Notes: a model not told the origin generated them from the sequence alone. Shown: positions 6,732 through 13,729, counted from the first letter of the stretch. The stretch: 15,331 nucleotides of DNA from Candidatus Omnitrophota bacterium (GCA_016783355.1 JADHWR010000028.1:1-15331), one strand, 5' to 3'. Translations and numbers: made by a program.

Positions 6732-8630
6732 TTATTTTTTATCGTTTTCTTCCTTGTATTCGGCGTCAATTACCTCTTCCTGTTTATTTTTTTGCGCCTC
6801 TTTTTTCTCTGTTTCCTCTTTGGGGCCTTCCTTTTTACCTTCTGTTTTTGTTTGTTCTTGTTCTGCCTTCTGTTTTGCTGCTGCTTGTTTATAAATTTCT
6901 TCGGCCAGCTTATGAGAGGCCTTGGTTAATTCCTCCTGTTTTTGTTTGATTAAATCCAGATCCTTTTTCTTAAGGGCATCTTTTAGTTCTTCAATCTTTT
7001 TCTGGATGTTTTCCTTTTCCTGCGCGGAAATTTTATCACCTGTTTCTTTTAAAGATTTTTCGATTGAATAGAGGAATGTTTCCGCCTGATTGCAGACTTC
7101 TACTTCTTGTTTTCTCTTTTCATCTTCTGTAGCAAACTTCTCTGCCTGGTTTACCATTTTTTCAATCTCTTCTTTCGAGAGCTTCTTTGGCGCAGTAATA
7201 CGAATAGACTGCTCTTTGCCTGTTCCTAAGTCCTTGGCCGAGACATGGACAATACCATTGGCATCAATATCAAAGCTAACCTCGATTTGAGGAATACCGC
7301 GCGCTGCAGGCGGGATACCAATTAAATCAAATCTGCCTAATTCCACGTTGTCATTAGCCATGGCACGCTCCCCTTGCAGAACTCGTATGGTTACAGCTGT
7401 TTGATTATCTGCGGCCGTGGAGAAAATCTGGGATTTTTTCGTCGGAATGGTTGTATTGCGCTCAATTAGTTTTGTTGAGATTTCTCCTAATGTTTCAATA
7501 CCGAGGGATAATGGTGTTACATCCAAAAGAAGAACATCCTTCACATCGCCTTTAATAATTGCCGCCTGGATTGCAGCACCCATTGCCACGCATTCCATCG
7601 GGTCAATACCCCGTTCAATCTTTTTGCCCGCAAAGTCCTCAACGAATTTTTGCACGCAGGGCATACGCGTTGGGCCGCCAACCATAATAATCCGGTCAAT
7701 CTCCTTGGGGCTTAATTTTGCATCGTTGATTGCCTGTTCCATAGGATGGTGGCAGTGCTCAACTATCGAAGAGACAAGCTCCTCTAATTTTGCCCTGGTT
7801 ATGCTCATTGTTAAATGTTTTGGGCCTGTGGCATCAGCAGTAATAAAGGGAAGGTTTAAGTCTGTAGTCAGGCTGCTTGATAACTCTATCTTTGCCTTTT
7901 CCGCTGCTTCGCGCAAGCGCTGCATTGCCATTTTGTCGTTTCTTAAATCAATGCCTGATTCTTTCTTAAATTCTGCGGCAATATAATCAATAAGGATGTT
8001 GTCCATATCTGTTCCGCCTAATTGCGTATCGCCGGAAGTCGACTTTACCTCAAATACGCTTTGCGCCATTTCCATAATCGTAACATCCAGAGTACCGCCT
8101 CCAAAATCAAAGACCATTATCTTTTGCTCTTTTTCTGACTTTTCCAAACCATAAGCAAGACAGGCGGCAGTCGGCTCATTAACAATACGCAGGATCTTTA
8201 GGCCCGCAATTTCGCCCGCGTCTTTCGTTGCCTGCCTTTGGTTATCGTCAAAATATGCCGGGCAAGTGATGACTACTTCTTGGATTTTATCACCTAAATA
8301 GGTCTCGGCATCTTGTTTGACCTTCTGCAGGATAAAAGCAGATATTTGCTGCGGCGTGTACTCCTTATTAAAGGCTTTAAATTTAAAGTCTTTGCCCATT
8401 TTCCGTTTAGCCGCTTTAATTGTTCCTTCGGGATTAATGGCAGCCTGACGGAGTGCTGGTTCTCCAACAAGCCTCTGACCTTCTTTGGTAAAGGCAACCA
8501 CCGAAGGAAATGCCTTGCCCGAGGCAACGCCTGCTCCTTCTGCCGAAGGAATAATCACAGGACGTCCTGCCTCCATCACTGCTGCTGCAGAATTCGATGT
8601 TCCTAAATCAATTCCAATTACCTTTGCCAT
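6732..8630 (-). CDS. dnaK: Hsp70 chaperone DnaK
   Basis: DnaK binds exposed hydrophobic peptides and releases them through an ATP cycle driven by DnaJ and GrpE. The 632 residues are full length. The ATPase domain starts with GIDLGTSNS (residues 6-14, Ser where Thr is common), and later has VFDFGGGTLDV (phosphate 2) and IMVGGPTRMP (adenosine loop). The substrate domain follows a DVLLLDVTPLSLGIET linker region. A helical lid and a Lys/Glu/Gln-rich low-complexity tail end in EEVIDAEYKEE, the usual Hsp70-type acidic end. Residues around 33-42 include a GAGVASGKAF stretch slightly longer than in E. coli DnaK. The ATG at 8630 has an excellent GAGGAGGT ribosome binding site at 8635-8642. It is separated from grpE by a 217-bp repeat-rich gap. 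Confidence 0.99.
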   Translation of the reverse strand: MAKVIGIDLGTSNSAAAVMEAGRPVIIPSAEGAGVASGKAFPSVVAFTKEGQRLVGEPALRQAAINPEGTIKAAKRKMGKDFKFKAFNKEYTPQQISAFILQKVKQDAETYLGDKIQEVVITCPAYFDDNQRQATKDAGEIAGLKILRIVNEPTAACLAYGLEKSEKEQKIMVFDFGGGTLDVTIMEMAQSVFEVKSTSGDTQLGGTDMDNILIDYIAAEFKKESGIDLRNDKMAMQRLREAAEKAKIELSSSLTTDLNLPFITADATGPKHLTMSITRAKLEELVSSIVEHCHHPMEQAINDAKLSPKEIDRIIMVGGPTRMPCVQKFVEDFAGKKIERGIDPMECVAMGAAIQAAIIKGDVKDVLLLDVTPLSLGIETLGEISTKLIERNTTIPTKKSQIFSTAADNQTAVTIRVLQGERAMANDNVELGRFDLIGIPPAARGIPQIEVSFDIDANGIVHVSAKDLGTGKEQSIRITAPKKLSKEEIEKMVNQAEKFATEDEKRKQEVEVCNQAETFLYSIEKSLKETGDKISAQEKENIQKKIEELKDALKKKDLDLIKQKQEELTKASHKLAEEIYKQAAAKQKAEQEQTKTEGKKEGPKEETEKKEAQKNKQEEVIDAEYKEENDKK

Positions 8631-8657
8631 GTCAACCTCCTCGTTTCACTCGTCGGT

Positions 8658-8829
8658 TAGATTACAGAGCACAGATTACAGAACAAACTTTAAATTACAA
8701 TATACAAATAACAAACCACAAACAATATACAATACCAAAACTACAACGACCAAAACTAAAATGTTTGGAATTTCGGTAATTGTAACTTGTAATTTGTTTG
8801 TAATTTGGAATTTGTGCTTTGTGATTTAG
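8658..8829. repeat. A/C-rich then T/G-rich imperfect inverted repeat between grpE and dnaK
   Basis: On the plus strand 8663-8760 is almost entirely A, C and T with very few G, then 8761-8829 flips to T/G-rich. The ends match as an inverted repeat: CAGAGCACAGATTACAGA on one side against the reverse complement CAAAGCACAAATTCCAAA on the other, 14 of 18 identical, differing mostly by A/G changes. An 11-nt direct repeat ACAATATACAA occurs at 8697-8707 and 8722-8732. It would form a long, weak hairpin in the grpE-dnaK mRNA. No clear promoter or gene is visible in this gap, apart from the dnaK ribosome binding site. It may be a degenerate mobile or hairpin repeat. Confidence 0.6.
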
Positions 8830-8847
8830 CATATGATTCAGGTTTCT

Positions 8848-9417
8848 CTACTCTGGTTTCTGTTCTCTGGCACTTTGACTTTGCTCAGTGTCCTGAGTCT
8901 GTCGAAGGATTTCTGATTTCTTTGAAACCTTAACCTTTGCTGTTCGTATCACTTTATCCTTTAACAAATATCCTTTTTGTAATTCCTCAACTACTGTATT
9001 TTCAGCAAGACCATCCTTTTCTATCTGCAAGAGTGCTTCATGTAGATGCGGGTCAAACATCTTTCCCTTTACCTCAATCGGGCAGACTCCATATTCTTTA
9101 AGTAAGTCATAAAGATGAGCCAGAATCATCTCTATCCCCTTCATAAATGCATCAAAGTCTTCGTGTTTAGCCTGGGTTAATTCAAGACTGCGCTCAAGGT
9201 CGTCAATAATGTTTAATAAATCCGCGATTAAGCTTTCATTGGCAAAGCGTATGAATTCCCCTTTATCCCGCTCGAGGCGCTTGCAGGTGTTTTCAAAATC
9301 TGCTTGAAGTCTTAATAATCTTTGCCAATATTCCTGGGCTTTGCGCGCCTCTTCTTTTAATTGATTGTATTCTTCTTCTTCAATCGTAATCAGCTTTTGC
9401 TCTTTCTTTTTTTCCAT
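8848..9417 (-). CDS. grpE: Nucleotide exchange factor GrpE with a repeat-derived tail
   Basis: GrpE dimers release ADP from DnaK. The 189-residue protein has a long N-terminal coiled coil (about 12-75), the central helices, and the beta domain with the family motif MFDPHLHEAL (120-129) and GYLLKDKVIRTAKVKVSK (149-166), where the family normally stops. The acidic disordered N-terminus common in GrpE is short. After K167 the protein continues as SEILRQTQDTEQ and a polar end, and residues 170-179 are encoded by a palindromic repeat, so the last 20 or so residues appear acquired. It starts 5 nt after the hrcA stop. The next gene, dnaK, is 217 bp away, an unusually large gap in this otherwise compact operon. 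Confidence 0.97.
   Translation of the reverse strand: MEKKKEQKLITIEEEEYNQLKEEARKAQEYWQRLLRLQADFENTCKRLERDKGEFIRFANESLIADLLNIIDDLERSLELTQAKHEDFDAFMKGIEMILAHLYDLLKEYGVCPIEVKGKMFDPHLHEALLQIEKDGLAENTVVEELQKGYLLKDKVIRTAKVKVSKKSEILRQTQDTEQSQSAREQKPE
8883..8909 (-). repeat. Palindromic repeat at the 3' end of grpE
   Basis: The plus strand contains CTCAG-TGTC-CTGAG, a 5-bp inverted repeat at 8884-8897, followed by TCTGTCGAAGGA. GCTCAGTG and TCTGTCGAAG are shared with the copy in the DUF1015 gene. It is read in frame as residues 170-179 of GrpE (ILRQTQDTEQ), after the natural end of the family fold. Confidence 0.7.
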
Positions 9418-9422
9418 TTGAT

Positions 9423-10166
9423 TTATTCTATTTGGTCCAATGTCTTATTGAGCATCTCGGAAATAAATTCAAGGGCAGGAATAAGGGAGTCATAATTCAT
9501 CCGACGCGGACCCAAGATTACGAGCTTGCCTTTTTGCCTGTTTTTTTTGTTGTAATTGGAGACAATTAATGAGCAGGTATCTTGTATCAAGGGACATTCA
9601 ATTTCCGAGCCGATATAAATTTTAACCGGTTCGTTAAAGGAACGGTTGAGAATTGCTAAAAGCTCCTTTTTCTCTTCAAGGAGCTCAACAAGCATTTTTA
9701 TTTTTTGTGCATTTTGGAATTCCGGCTGCTCCAAGACGTAACTTAAGCCTTTATAGAAAAGTTTATCCTTCCATTCCAAAAGCGAGACTATCCCTGTGCA
9801 ATGGCTAATTTGCGCAATAATCTGAGAGGTTTTCTCCAGCGCATCCTCAAGAGTACCAAGCTTGTTTTTGTATTCATCAATAATTGTGCGTTTTTCCTCT
9901 TCCAGGAGTTGTATCTCGGACATCAGAAAATCAACATAATAACGGTATCCTTTATCTGTGGGAACCCGGCCTGCTGATGTGTGGGGGTGGGTTAAATACC
10001 CTGTTTCCTCCAGTTCTGCAAAGACATTACGCACTGTGGCTGAACTTAAACCAAAGTCATCTGCCAATATTTCCGAGCTGATAGGCTGGGCATTATTAAG
10101 ATAAGTATGAACCGTCGCGGATAATATTGAATTACGCCTTGATGTTTTATCAACTATACGTACCAT
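9423..10166 (-). CDS. hrcA: Heat-inducible transcription repressor HrcA, short form
   Basis: HrcA binds the CIRCE operator and represses chaperone genes; it needs GroEL or similar help to stay active, so heat relieves repression. The N-terminal winged helix is well conserved: SSEILADDFGLSSATVRNVF (30-49) and the wing HPHTSAGRVPTDKGYRYYVD (60-79). The C-terminal end KLVILGPRRMNYDSLIPAL (near 213-231) is also typical. At 247 residues it is about 90 shorter than the commonly described 340, the missing part being in the middle, where the GAF-like and inserted dimerisation domains sit. ATG at 10166 is the only plausible start and has no ribosome binding site. It is the first gene of the heat-shock operon and has a CIRCE element 69 nt upstream, so it autoregulates. 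Confidence 0.96.
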   Translation of the reverse strand: MVRIVDKTSRRNSILSATVHTYLNNAQPISSEILADDFGLSSATVRNVFAELEETGYLTHPHTSAGRVPTDKGYRYYVDFLMSEIQLLEEEKRTIIDEYKNKLGTLEDALEKTSQIIAQISHCTGIVSLLEWKDKLFYKGLSYVLEQPEFQNAQKIKMLVELLEEKKELLAILNRSFNEPVKIYIGSEIECPLIQDTCSLIVSNYNKKNRQKGKLVILGPRRMNYDSLIPALEFISEMLNKTLDQIE

Positions 10167-10174
10167 AATCAGTG

Positions 10175-10203
10175 TATTATAACATGAAAAAATATCTTGT
10201 CAA
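10175..10203 (-). promoter_or_regulatory. Start-proximal hrcA promoter giving a nearly leaderless mRNA
   Basis: Minus strand TTGACA (10203-10198) and TATAAT (10180-10175) are full consensus boxes separated by 16 nt. Only 8 nt lie between TATAAT and the hrcA ATG, so a transcript from here would start at or within a few bases of the start codon. The lack of a ribosome binding site before hrcA agrees with leaderless or near-leaderless initiation. This promoter lies downstream of CIRCE and may escape or only partly share its repression. Confidence 0.65.
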
Positions 10204-10234
10204 TTTCAAGAAACCTGTCCTCTTTGCCTTTCTT

Positions 10235-10261
10235 TTAACACTCAATTATAACGAGTGCTAA
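10235..10261 (-). promoter_or_regulatory. CIRCE operator (HrcA binding site)
   Basis: The plus strand reads TTAACACTC, nine spacer bases, GAGTGCTAA. The known CIRCE consensus is TTAGCACTC-N9-GAGTGCTAA, so one arm is perfect and the other has one change. The 9-bp spacer is exact. It sits between hflX and hrcA and overlaps the -10 box of an upstream promoter, the usual geometry for repression by HrcA. Confidence 0.95.
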
Positions 10262-10272
10262 ACAAAAGTCAA
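10245..10272 (-). promoter_or_regulatory. CIRCE-overlapping heat-shock promoter
   Basis: Minus strand TTGACT (10272-10267), a 16-nt spacer and TATAAT (10250-10245). The -10 box lies wholly in the CIRCE spacer, and the left CIRCE arm lies between the two boxes, so bound HrcA would block RNA polymerase. Predicted start is near 10238, giving a leader of about 70 nt. Confidence 0.75.
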
Positions 10273-10290
10273 AAAAATTTTCCGTATCTT

Positions 10291-11565
10291 CTAATCGGTT
10301 ATTGTAACTTCCCTATTTTTCAATAAGTTATTTAAGAGGGGTTTTGTTAAAACAACATCTATGTTTATTGATTTTTCCTGATAATCTATCTTTTTAACGC
10401 GGCCTTCGCGATAAAGCAAATCTACCAAATCCATGCGGTTTAAAGGAAGGCAAATGTTCGTTTCCACCAGTTTGAATTTAAAGAAGTCTTCCATTCTTTT
10501 TGTTAATTCCTCTTTATTCTCGCCTGTTTTTGCCGAAATAGAGACTGAATCCGGAAAATCTTTTTTAATCCACTCCTGCAGAACCTTGTCCTCCACCAGG
10601 TCAATTTTATTGAGTACGGTAATTAGTGATTTGTGTTCGTAACCCAGGTCTTTTAGGACCTCTAATACTGTTTGATAATATTCCTTCAGACGCGGATGAT
10701 TAATATCAAGGATATGCAAAAGAAGGTCTGCTTCATTTATTTCTTCCAGGGTTGCCTTAAACGCTTCAATCAAATGATGAGGAAGATGATGAAGAAAGCC
10801 TACAGTGTCTGAAATTGTTACGCTGCCGATGTTTCTCAATTCGAAATGGCGGCAAAGCGAATCCAGTGTTGTAAAAAGGCTATTACGGATAACCGCCTGG
10901 GAAATGCCTGTGAGGGCATTGAAAAGAGTGGATTTACCTGTATTGGTATAGCCAATGAGGACAATAGAAGGAAGCTCCTTTTCTTTTCTTTTTTTTCGCA
11001 GAAGCGCACGGTGAACAGAAACCCCTTTTAGTTCTTGTTTTAAGCGTGTGATTCTCTGCCGGATTCGGCGCCGGTCAATTTCCAGCTTTTGTTCACCCGG
11101 CCCTCTTGTGCCAATACCGCCTCCCAGGCGCGAGAGAAGAATACCTTTTCCGGTCAGGCGCGGCAGGAGATATTCCAATTGTGCTAATTCAACCTGCAGG
11201 TTTCCCTCTGGAGATTGTGCGTGTTTGGCAAAGATATCAAGAATAAGCTGTGTGCGGTCAATCGTTTTTCTGTTGATAATTGCCTCTAAATCCCGCTGTT
11301 GCGTTCCTGAGAGGTCATGGCTGAAGATGATTGTATCAATATATTCTGCTTCGCTTAACTGCATAATCTCCTCTGCCTTGCCTTTGCCGATGAAAAGATT
11401 AGGGCTGGGCTTGTTGCGACGCAGAAAGATAGATTGAATAATTCGGCCGCCAGCAGTCTTTGTCAGCTCCTCTAATTCTCTGCTTACATCCTCATTTGGC
11501 CATTTATCCGCTTCTGATTCTAATTCAATTGTTACTAAAAGGCATCTTTCCATTTTCATTTGCAT
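10291..11565 (-). CDS. hflX: Ribosome-associated GTPase HflX
   Basis: HflX binds the 50S subunit and rescues or splits stalled and heat-damaged ribosomes. The N-terminal domain (about 30-180) has the family segments PNLFIGKGKAEEI (55-67) and GGGIGTRGPGEQKLEIDRRR (148-167). The GTPase domain has G1 GYTNTGKS (205-212), G2 FTTLD (231-235), G3 DTVG (253-256), G4 NKID (319-322) and G5 SAKTG (344-348), all intact, and a normal length of 424. The start is uncertain between ATG codons at 11565, 11559 and 11553; 11559 makes the classic ATGA overlap with the miaA stop, and none has a clear ribosome binding site. miaA-hflX adjacency is also seen in gammaproteobacteria, where hfq lies between them; hfq is absent here. 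Confidence 0.97.
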   Translation of the reverse strand: MQMKMERCLLVTIELESEADKWPNEDVSRELEELTKTAGGRIIQSIFLRRNKPSPNLFIGKGKAEEIMQLSEAEYIDTIIFSHDLSGTQQRDLEAIINRKTIDRTQLILDIFAKHAQSPEGNLQVELAQLEYLLPRLTGKGILLSRLGGGIGTRGPGEQKLEIDRRRIRQRITRLKQELKGVSVHRALLRKKRKEKELPSIVLIGYTNTGKSTLFNALTGISQAVIRNSLFTTLDSLCRHFELRNIGSVTISDTVGFLHHLPHHLIEAFKATLEEINEADLLLHILDINHPRLKEYYQTVLEVLKDLGYEHKSLITVLNKIDLVEDKVLQEWIKKDFPDSVSISAKTGENKEELTKRMEDFFKFKLVETNICLPLNRMDLVDLLYREGRVKKIDYQEKSINIDVVLTKPLLNNLLKNREVTITD

Positions 11566-12467
11566 TTACGGAACAGGTCTCTAATTGCAAATTGCAAATT
11601 TGTGCTAATCCAAATTATACGTTTATCTTTTCTGAACCACGTAAGCTGTCGCTTGGCATATTGACGGGTATGTTTTTTGATTAAGGACTTAGCCTCATTT
11701 AAGCTATATTTTCCTTCTAAATAATCCTTAATCTCTTTGATTCCTATTGCGCAAGAGGCGGTCTTGCTTAAATTCTTTTTTTTTAATAGGTGCGCTACCT
11801 CATTAACTAAACCTTTTTTAAACATTTGCTCAACGCGCTGGTTAATCCTGGTATAAAGTTCCTCTCGCGCTCGATTCAGGCAATAAATCTCAACATTATA
11901 CCTTTGGGTAATTCCCCGGCGTTTTTTCTGCCACTGTGAGATTGGTTTCTTGGTTTTTATCCAGACCTCTAAAGCGCGGATTATCCGCCTTAGGTCATGC
12001 GGATGAATCCTTTCTCCTGCCTGAGGGTCAACTTTTTGCAGGCGCTGATAAAGATGCCTTGTCCCCTTTTTTTCTGCTTGTTGATAAAGCCTCTGGCGTA
12101 TCTTTTTATCCTCTCCCGGGCCCTTAAATATGCCGTCTAAAACCGCACTGGCATAGAGCCCTGTTCCTCCGTTAAACAAAGGGGTCTTTTTTTTCTTTAA
12201 TATTGTTTTGATTGCCTTAAGAGCCCTGTTTCGGTAAAGCGAAGCATTGAATTCTTTTTGTGCTGGGATGATATCAATGAGGTGGTGAGGGATTTTTCTT
12301 CTTGCGCAGACAGAAGGCTTAGAGCTAATAATATCCATTCCTTTATAAACCTGCATTGAATCGCAGGAGACAATCTCAGCATTGAGTTTTTTAGCTATTC
12401 TTAGGGCAAACTCGCTTTTTCCTACGGCAGTTGGGCCAAGAATAAAGATTATTCTGGGTTTAGGCAT
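11556..12467 (-). CDS. miaA: tRNA dimethylallyltransferase MiaA
   Basis: MiaA transfers a dimethylallyl group to N6 of A37 in tRNAs that read UNN codons, giving i6A37, the substrate of MiaB. From ATG 12467 the protein has 303 residues, typical for the family. Visible motifs are the P-loop GPTAVGKS (11-18), DSMQVYKGMDI (36-46), PHHLIDI (60-66) and GGTGLY (100-105); the C-terminal region has RQYAKRQLTWFR. The longer frame to 12551 was not used because its first 28 residues lack family character and lie inside miaB. The chosen start overlaps the miaB stop by 8 nt. The last 15 or so residues are partly encoded by an ATTGCAA-type tandem sequence and look added. hflX follows with overlap. Confidence 0.97.
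   Translation of the reverse strand: MPKPRIIFILGPTAVGKSEFALRIAKKLNAEIVSCDSMQVYKGMDIISSKPSVCARRKIPHHLIDIIPAQKEFNASLYRNRALKAIKTILKKKKTPLFNGGTGLYASAVLDGIFKGPGEDKKIRQRLYQQAEKKGTRHLYQRLQKVDPQAGERIHPHDLRRIIRALEVWIKTKKPISQWQKKRRGITQRYNVEIYCLNRAREELYTRINQRVEQMFKKGLVNEVAHLLKKKNLSKTASCAIGIKEIKDYLEGKYSLNEAKSLIKKHTRQYAKRQLTWFRKDKRIIWISTNLQFAIRDLFRKCK
11583..11602 (-). repeat. Short tandem TTGCAAA sequence in the 3' end of miaA
   Basis: The plus strand has AATTGCAAATTGCAAATTTG, two TTGCAAA units, encoding residues 289-295 of MiaA after its conserved end. The neighbouring AATTTGTGCT (from 11596) also occurs in the T/G-rich arm of the grpE-dnaK repeat. It may be a fragment of the same kind of repeat, but the shared word is only 10 nt. 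Confidence 0.35.
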
Positions 12468-13626
12468 TTCCACGTCTTCTCTTTGATATATCCTTCTGCA
12501 GGGCCAAGATAAGCTGATGCCTTCTCTCTTTCTCTTTTTGGGGCACGTCATCAGGGAGGTTTTCTGCCTGCGTATGCGGCCGGGGAGAGTATTTAAAGAT
12601 ATACGCAGAGTCGAATTCCACCTGCTTCATAAGATTATATGTATCCTGGAAATCCTCTTCTTTCTCTCCGGGAAATCCAACAATAATATCGCTGGTTAAG
12701 ATACCATCTTTTACAATCTTGCGGTAAGCCCTGATTAAGTCTAAATAAAACCTGCGTGTATAACCCCGCTTCATCAGTTGAAGTATGCGCTCAGAACCGG
12801 ATTGAACAGGAAGATGGAGGTATTTCTTAATCTTTCCCAGGCTCGCCATTGCCTTGAATAAATCAATGCTTGTATCCCTTGGATGCGAGGTAATAAAGCT
12901 GAATTGCTTCAGGCCATTAATATCATTTACCAATTTTAATAGTTCTATAAAATTAACTGCGGATTTATAGGCATTTACATTCTGCCCCAATAGCGTGATA
13001 TTGGTTATCTCCCTATCTACTGCTTCTTCTATCTCTTTGATAATATCTTTATAATCCCTGTTTCTTAATCTGCCGCGCACATAAGGCACAATACAATAAG
13101 AGCAAAAATTAGAACAACCCTCAGAGATTACAACATAGGCATGATTTTTATCTTCACGAAATCCGCTGTGGTAAATCTCCTCGGGTCGAATACTACCGTT
13201 TGTTTCCCAGATTTTTCTCTCTAATAATTTTCTATCTCTCAACTGTGCTTTGTCAACCCTAAACTTATTTACAATTTCTGGAATTTTGTGAATATCACTC
13301 GGCCCAACAATAAAATCAACCTGAGGTGCACGCTCAAAGATTGCCTCTTTGTAGTTCTGCGCCATGCAACCGACCAGACCGATTATCGCTTTGCGGTTAT
13401 CGGTTTTCGCTTTTCGGAATTTGCCTAATCCACTCCAGACCTTATTTTCAGCATGCTGGCGTACAGAGCAGGTGTTATAAATTATAACGCTTGCCTCCTG
13501 CTCAATAGTCGTTCGCTGATAGCCTTCTTTTCCAAGTAAACCAGCAATAACCTCCGAATCCCGAACATTCATCTGACAGCCCAGAGTGCGAATGAACACT
13601 TTTTTTGTTGTAACTTGTTGTTCCAT
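12460..13626 (-). CDS. miaB: tRNA methylthiotransferase MiaB without TRAM domain
   Basis: MiaB is a radical SAM enzyme that turns i6A37 into ms2i6A37, using two iron-sulfur clusters. The N-terminal MTTase domain starts TLGCQMN and has its three cluster cysteines at C17, C53 and C87. The radical SAM motif CSNFCSYC supplies C171, C175 and C178. The core continues through LPVQSGSERIL (272-282), DIIVGFPGE (313-321) and YSPRPHTQA (346-354), with specificity for MiaB rather than MtaB or RimO judged from IYNTCSVRQHAENKV. The protein stops at residue 388, right after the helix LILALQKDIS; family members of about 440 residues carry a tRNA-binding TRAM domain there. miaA starts 8 nt before this stop, so no room remains for TRAM. 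No clear ribosome binding site precedes the ATG. Confidence 0.95.
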   Translation of the reverse strand: MEQQVTTKKVFIRTLGCQMNVRDSEVIAGLLGKEGYQRTTIEQEASVIIYNTCSVRQHAENKVWSGLGKFRKAKTDNRKAIIGLVGCMAQNYKEAIFERAPQVDFIVGPSDIHKIPEIVNKFRVDKAQLRDRKLLERKIWETNGSIRPEEIYHSGFREDKNHAYVVISEGCSNFCSYCIVPYVRGRLRNRDYKDIIKEIEEAVDREITNITLLGQNVNAYKSAVNFIELLKLVNDINGLKQFSFITSHPRDTSIDLFKAMASLGKIKKYLHLPVQSGSERILQLMKRGYTRRFYLDLIRAYRKIVKDGILTSDIIVGFPGEKEEDFQDTYNLMKQVEFDSAYIFKYSPRPHTQAENLPDDVPQKEKERRHQLILALQKDISKRRRGNA

Positions 13627-13674
13627 AGTGAATTGTGTAATCTAAAATTCTTACTTTGAGGTTTACATAAAACT

Positions 13675-13728
13675 GTCTAAAGCCGATGAATGTATACGAT
13701 AATGCTGTATTTTTGATACATTTTAGAC
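13675..13728. repeat. Imperfect inverted repeat between miaB and the HTH gene
   Basis: GTCTAAA (13675-13681) and TTTAGAC (13722-13728) are exact inverted copies, and just inside them ATGTAT (13690-13695) pairs with ATACAT, with about 8 unpaired bases on the left arm. It begins 1 nt after the stop of the HTH gene and about 50 nt upstream of miaB. There is no T-run, so it is not a standard terminator; it could be an operator or an RNA hairpin. The remaining miaB upstream sequence shows no convincing promoter. Confidence 0.5.
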
Positions 13729-13729
13729 T

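Noticed and set aside
6732..6960. DnaK Lys/Glu/Gln-rich end as an unusual insertion
   Set aside because: Low-complexity charged tails before the acidic end are common in bacterial DnaK.
7417..7986. 189-codon plus-strand open frame opposite dnaK
   Set aside because: It is a mirror of the conserved dnaK coding sequence, with no ribosome binding site and no recognisable domain.
11048..11437. 129-codon plus-strand open frame opposite hflX
   Set aside because: It is antisense to a conserved GTPase gene, with Arg/Cys/Ser-rich composition typical of shadow frames.
12468..12551. Longer 331-residue MiaA start at 12551
   Set aside because: The extra 28 residues lie inside miaB, lack family similarity and delay the P-loop; ATG 12467 gives the normal N-terminus.
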